From positions 1,054,001 through 1,118,000 of the forward strand of contig NZ_FTNM01000001.1 in NCBI RefSeq assembly GCF_900156415.1: a DNA stretch of 64,000 nucleotides. Reading direction: 5' to 3'. The DNA comes from Pontibacter lucknowensis (GTDB lineage Bacteria > Bacteroidota > Bacteroidia > Cytophagales > Hymenobacteraceae). Both the position numbers and the translations under genes were made by a program. This document shows, in pieces, positions 60,581 through 64,000 of the stretch (position 1 is its first letter; each line of letters starts with the position of its first letter). The notes below the pieces were generated by a model. It was not told the origin of the DNA. It was given only the letters and a program-made list of their open reading frames with translations, and searched no databases.

Positions 60581-63500
60581 TTAGTTATTCATATTTTGGA
60601 AATACTCGCTAACCTTCTGTTTGTAGTAGGGTGTAAGCGCCGGTGATACGGTTTGAAGCAATTCCGTTTGTTTCTCTTTTGTTCTTAAATACTTTTCGAA
60701 TGATGGAGGAACTCTTCTGGCAACATCCTGAGCGCTCTTGGCCTCGCGTTTATTATCCAGTTCCCGCTCCTTCATTGACTTCTCTGCTTCCAGCAAACGA
60801 GTAAGAATTTCGCGCTGCCGCATGATGGTCTGCTCAGTCAAACGTTTATTAACGAGATCAGTCTCGCTTTGTTCCATCATCTTGCTGATATTTCCCAACT
60901 CACCGTTGCCGCCCTTTTCGCCAGGTTTCTGTCCCTGTTTCTCCATTTCTTTGAGGGCGTTACGCAAAGCCTCTTGCTCCGCAGCTAATTTAGCTAATTC
61001 TTCAGACAGTGCCTTACCTGACTTGCCACCTTTTTTTAATTCTTCGATTTTTTTGTTCAAAGCATCCTGCATCTGGCCAAAATCGCCGGGTTGGGGCTTA
61101 CTGCCTTTCTGTTTTGAGGCCATGCTGCCCTGCATTTGCTGCATGGCTTGCTGCATTTGCTTCAGCGCATCGTTGAGCATCAGGGCCAGGTTGTTCATAG
61201 ACGTCATGGCAAGCTGCTGCTGAGCGGTGGCTCGGCCAACGTTACGGTCACGTAGCTCTTTCATGCTGTTGTCCATGCTCTGGTTCATCTGGGCCACCTC
61301 ACGTGTTACAAATGACTCGAGTTGGAAAACCTTCTTAGCAAGAGCAAAAAGGCTGTCTTCAATTACCTTGGCATTGTCGCGGAGTGATAGCTGTTGCTGT
61401 GACAGGGAAATAAAACGAGGATCGCTTTGGTTAACTCCACGGAATGATTTCATCAGCCCTTCCTGGTCAAACGACAGCTTGATCAGGTTTTCCAGGATGT
61501 CTCGGAGGTTGTCGAGGTTCTGCTGCATGCCGTCCATGCTCATGCTGCTCTGCATCTGCTCCATCTGCTGGGCCATCTGCTTCATCTTCTCCCCTGCCTT
61601 CTGCTGCGACTCGCTGGCTTTCTTATTTTGGTTCTTTTCAAGCTGCTGCTGCCCCTGTTCCATGTCCTGCTCTATTTGCTGCTGTTCCTGCTGCATTTGT
61701 TGCTCGTCCATTTGGTTCGGATTCTGAAGCTTATCATTGAGTTCTTTCAGGTCCTTCATGTCCTGCTTCAGCTGCTCAAATTCTTGCTTTATATTTTCCT
61801 GCTCCTGTTGTAGCTGCTTGTTGTCTTCCTGCTTTTGAGCTGTTTTATCGGCCAATTCCTCCTGTTCCTTGGCCATCTCCTCCAGCTTATTGGTAATATT
61901 ATCGAGTTTTTGCTCAAACTGAAGCTGCTTGAATAACTCAAGGGCTCTTTCAAGCTCACGCTCCAGGTTGCGCTCACGGTTATCCAATTTACTCAGTAGC
62001 TTTTGTAGCTCCGAGTCTTTCGGATTTTGCTCCTGCAGCAGTTTTTCGAGCTCTTCGTACAACTTCTTGGTTTCCTCGTCCAGGAGGCTATCCATGAGCT
62101 TCTTCAGTTCCTGTGCTTTCTCGGCCAGTTGCTTGTCCTGCTCTGATAGCATGTTCTGTTTCTTGTTGAGCTCATCAAACAGTTCTTTCATAGAAGAAAT
62201 ATCCTGCTCCAGCTGCTTGCGCTTCTCTGCCAGGTCCTCCAGCTGCTTTTTGTCCTGCCAATTCAGATCGCGCTTCGTTTTCATTTTTTCCTCAGACTGG
62301 GCCAACTCTTCTTTCAGCTTGGTACTTCTTTCCAACGATTTACTCAGCTGGCTCTCCACCGACTGGGCATTGCTGTTCAGTTCCTGCTCCAGGTCACGGC
62401 GGCTTGGCACACGCAGTTCAAAGGAGCGGGTACGGGCACTCTTAGGTCCATTCAAGCCATCATTGTCCCATACCTGCACAAAGTACTCCAGCTTGTCGCC
62501 AGGGTTCAGTTGCAAGCTGGCTGTGTTCCACTGGTGATAATAAGTCTGGCTGAGCTGCTGCCGGTTCAAGCCGATCGGAACACTCTTATACTTGGCTTGC
62601 GGGTTCTTGTCGTTGGTCACTTTGTAGTTCAGTGCGAGTCGTGTCAAACCATAGTCGTCAGATATTTCGCCAGCCAATACCACAAAGCGATATAGGGCAG
62701 AGTCGTGGTACTGCTCTAGCGAGATCTGCGGGTGTCGGTCAGGTATAGTTGTGATCTGATAATTGATCTCTTCTTTGTTGGTGCTATGTGCATTTCGTAG
62801 GTCTACACCATAGTTTTGGCTTTCGGTAAACTGCTTGCTGGCTGTGAATAAGTTCTCTTTGAATTGGGCTACAAGCGATTCAGAGGCGTTTTCAAAATTG
62901 ATTTCAACACGTTCAGTTTCGGTTGCATCGAAGTTCCAGGTGATGGTACTACCTGCAGGTATAGTGGCATTCCCCGTATTCTGAATAAGATCAGGCTTTC
63001 GCTTCAGGTAGGCAGGGTATGCCACTTCCATATGGAAGTTCTTCAGATTTGGTCTTGAGAGCAGCTTCAGGTTATAATCATCAGACATAAAGCCGGAGCC
63101 CTCCAACTGAAACTCCACAGGACGTTGCAGCTGCTTAAAGGTATAGGTATAGCCATTGCCGCTCTTCTGGAGTCGCTGGCGTCTACCGTTGTAGTGTATA
63201 TATACCTCGTTAGGTATCGTCTTGCCTTCCAACTGCACTTGCAGCTCAAAGTCCTCTCCTCTATAAGTCTGCAGCGACTCATTCTCTACCACAAACCGAA
63301 AAGGTGCCAACGGAGTATAGTGTTTCTTGTAATTGATGATACGCTCCGTGCCCTGCACAAATATAGTAGGGTATAGCAAAGCGATCAGCAGCATGATAAC
63401 CGCCGGCAGCGCAATGTATTTGAGAAGCGGCTTGTTCTCACGGTAGGTAACGGCCTCTTCGAACGGATAATTAATAAGCTGGGAGGATCGCTGGGCTATA

Positions 63501-63889
63501 CTGGCGGCAATCAGTTCATTTGTCCTGTCAAGGTCTTTTAACTGAATGGCATTCAGTAGTTTATCTTTTATTTCAGGATAATGGTCCCCTACCCTGGCGG
63601 CTGCCTGTTCATCAGAGAGCAGCTTCCGAAGATTGGTGAGCGCTGAGATTGGGAGGATGATCCAGCGAACGAGTGCATAAATCGTAAGGCCTACGAACGA
63701 GAACAGCAGAAAGGCCCGTACAAACACCGGGAAGTAAAAGATATACTCCAGCAAACTGTAGACGATGTAAATCGACATCAGCAAGCCTATGGCGAAAATG
63801 CTCCCCCGCAACAACAGGTTGAGGTAGAACTTTTTCTTAAAGGCCTGCAGCTGGTATAACAGCCTGTCCATCGCATCGTGCTGATTCAT
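60581..63889 (-). CDS. DUF4175 giant membrane protein with coiled-coil
   Basis: 1102 residues. Three N-terminal transmembrane helices (near 32-52, 58-80 and 157-176), then a beta-rich periplasmic part (about 190-500). A very long charged coiled-coil follows (about 505-810), highly rich in Glu, Lys and Gln (for example EQQMQQEQQQIEQDMEQGQQQ), and then Met/Gln- and Gly-rich segments. This is the DUF4175 family, common in Bacteroidota; its function is unknown, and a scaffold or envelope-spanning role is possible. The start ATG at 63889 gives MNQHDAMDRLLYQLQAFKKK. It heads the operon running to mnmG. Confidence 0.85.
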   Translation of the reverse strand: MNQHDAMDRLLYQLQAFKKKFYLNLLLRGSIFAIGLLMSIYIVYSLLEYIFYFPVFVRAFLLFSFVGLTIYALVRWIILPISALTNLRKLLSDEQAAARVGDHYPEIKDKLLNAIQLKDLDRTNELIAASIAQRSSQLINYPFEEAVTYRENKPLLKYIALPAVIMLLIALLYPTIFVQGTERIINYKKHYTPLAPFRFVVENESLQTYRGEDFELQVQLEGKTIPNEVYIHYNGRRQRLQKSGNGYTYTFKQLQRPVEFQLEGSGFMSDDYNLKLLSRPNLKNFHMEVAYPAYLKRKPDLIQNTGNATIPAGSTITWNFDATETERVEINFENASESLVAQFKENLFTASKQFTESQNYGVDLRNAHSTNKEEINYQITTIPDRHPQISLEQYHDSALYRFVVLAGEISDDYGLTRLALNYKVTNDKNPQAKYKSVPIGLNRQQLSQTYYHQWNTASLQLNPGDKLEYFVQVWDNDGLNGPKSARTRSFELRVPSRRDLEQELNSNAQSVESQLSKSLERSTKLKEELAQSEEKMKTKRDLNWQDKKQLEDLAEKRKQLEQDISSMKELFDELNKKQNMLSEQDKQLAEKAQELKKLMDSLLDEETKKLYEELEKLLQEQNPKDSELQKLLSKLDNRERNLERELERALELFKQLQFEQKLDNITNKLEEMAKEQEELADKTAQKQEDNKQLQQEQENIKQEFEQLKQDMKDLKELNDKLQNPNQMDEQQMQQEQQQIEQDMEQGQQQLEKNQNKKASESQQKAGEKMKQMAQQMEQMQSSMSMDGMQQNLDNLRDILENLIKLSFDQEGLMKSFRGVNQSDPRFISLSQQQLSLRDNAKVIEDSLFALAKKVFQLESFVTREVAQMNQSMDNSMKELRDRNVGRATAQQQLAMTSMNNLALMLNDALKQMQQAMQQMQGSMASKQKGSKPQPGDFGQMQDALNKKIEELKKGGKSGKALSEELAKLAAEQEALRNALKEMEKQGQKPGEKGGNGELGNISKMMEQSETDLVNKRLTEQTIMRQREILTRLLEAEKSMKERELDNKREAKSAQDVARRVPPSFEKYLRTKEKQTELLQTVSPALTPYYKQKVSEYFQNMNN

Positions 63890-64000
63890 CTGCCTAGTTA
63901 TTTAATCGTTACTAACTCATGCTTACAGCTAATGATTAACTTGGGAGGTATAAGTTGTTAAAATATAGAAATTTAAGAGAATCTCCTAAAGCCTCTATTA

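Noticed and set aside
61300-61315. CTCACGTGTTACA in the DUF4175 gene as parS
   Set aside because: Only the CACGTG core matches; coding sequence.
1-64000. CRISPR arrays, tRNA, rRNA, phage or IS genes
   Set aside because: No direct-repeat arrays with spacers, no cloverleaf with CCA-type acceptor, and no transposase, integrase or capsid motif was recognised.

Overview
The window is chromosomal DNA of a Bacteroidota bacterium, most likely a cytophagalean close to Pontibacter/Hymenobacteraceae (inference from gene content, not from a database match). Supporting signs are the order rluB-like / coaX / beta-barrel / lptC / CNNM-CorC; a DUF4175 giant membrane protein; a head-GIN (DUF2807) protein; near absence of Shine-Dalgarno sequences; and several matches to the Bacteroidota -7 promoter element TAnnTTTG. 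Almost everything is housekeeping or family-typical. I see no prophage, insertion sequence, CRISPR array, tRNA or rRNA.

Layout. 1-6.9 kb (minus): envelope and RNA genes (CNNM/CorC protein, a 57-aa membrane protein, LptC, an outer-membrane protein, CoaX, a pseudouridine synthase with a huge Arg/Gly-rich repeat tail, ScpB, a DksA/TraR-like protein). 7-12.7 kb: beta-barrel, RibH, TPR membrane protein, PdhA, RecF, DUF721, thioesterase. 12.8-17.8 kb: M28 peptidase, GIN protein, small membrane proteins and a rhomboid protease carrying a TonB-plug-like tail. 17.9-21.7 kb (plus): a compact three-gene cassette of N-formylglutamate amidohydrolase-like protein, DUF1704/QEGLA metallopeptidase and glutathione-synthetase-like ATP-grasp ligase, followed by a gene-free stretch with a candidate small RNA. 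22.3-36.6 kb: membrane proteins, lipoprotein, DUF3857-transglutaminase-DUF2569 protein, ABC exporter, SLC13 permease, STAS-like and FAS1 proteins, rhomboid, polyprenyl synthase, RNase R. 37-53.6 kb: double-ABC peptide importer ATPase, HAD phosphatase, LspA, IleRS, RND protein, GlyRS, a PiT-like transporter, DUF4385, and a cation:proton antiporter. 55.2-63.9 kb (all minus): Ig-like lipoprotein, methyltransferase, MnmG, YbeY, RsbW-like kinase and a DUF4175 protein.

The most striking feature is a 1.6-kb gap at 53.6-55.2 kb. It has no convincing gene, many DnaA-box-like 9-mers, an AT-rich block and an abrupt change from strongly C-rich to mildly G-rich on the plus strand. mnmG, a classical origin neighbour, lies about 2.6 kb away. 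A perfect 16-bp parS site (TGTTTCACGTGAAACA) sits directly upstream of mnmG, and a second parS-like palindrome lies at 29.5 kb. Together these suggest that the window spans the chromosomal origin/centromere region. dnaA and parAB are not in the window, and genes do not switch strand across the gap, so this remains an inference.

Other notable points: the hexamer GGTATA/TATACC recurs far more often than expected in genes and spacers; imperfect inverted-repeat elements occur at 36.8 and 46.3-46.6 kb; and three microproteins are too short for routine gene calling. Start codons were re-chosen for several genes where the longest frame began at TTG/GTG or ran into a neighbour; this is stated in each entry.
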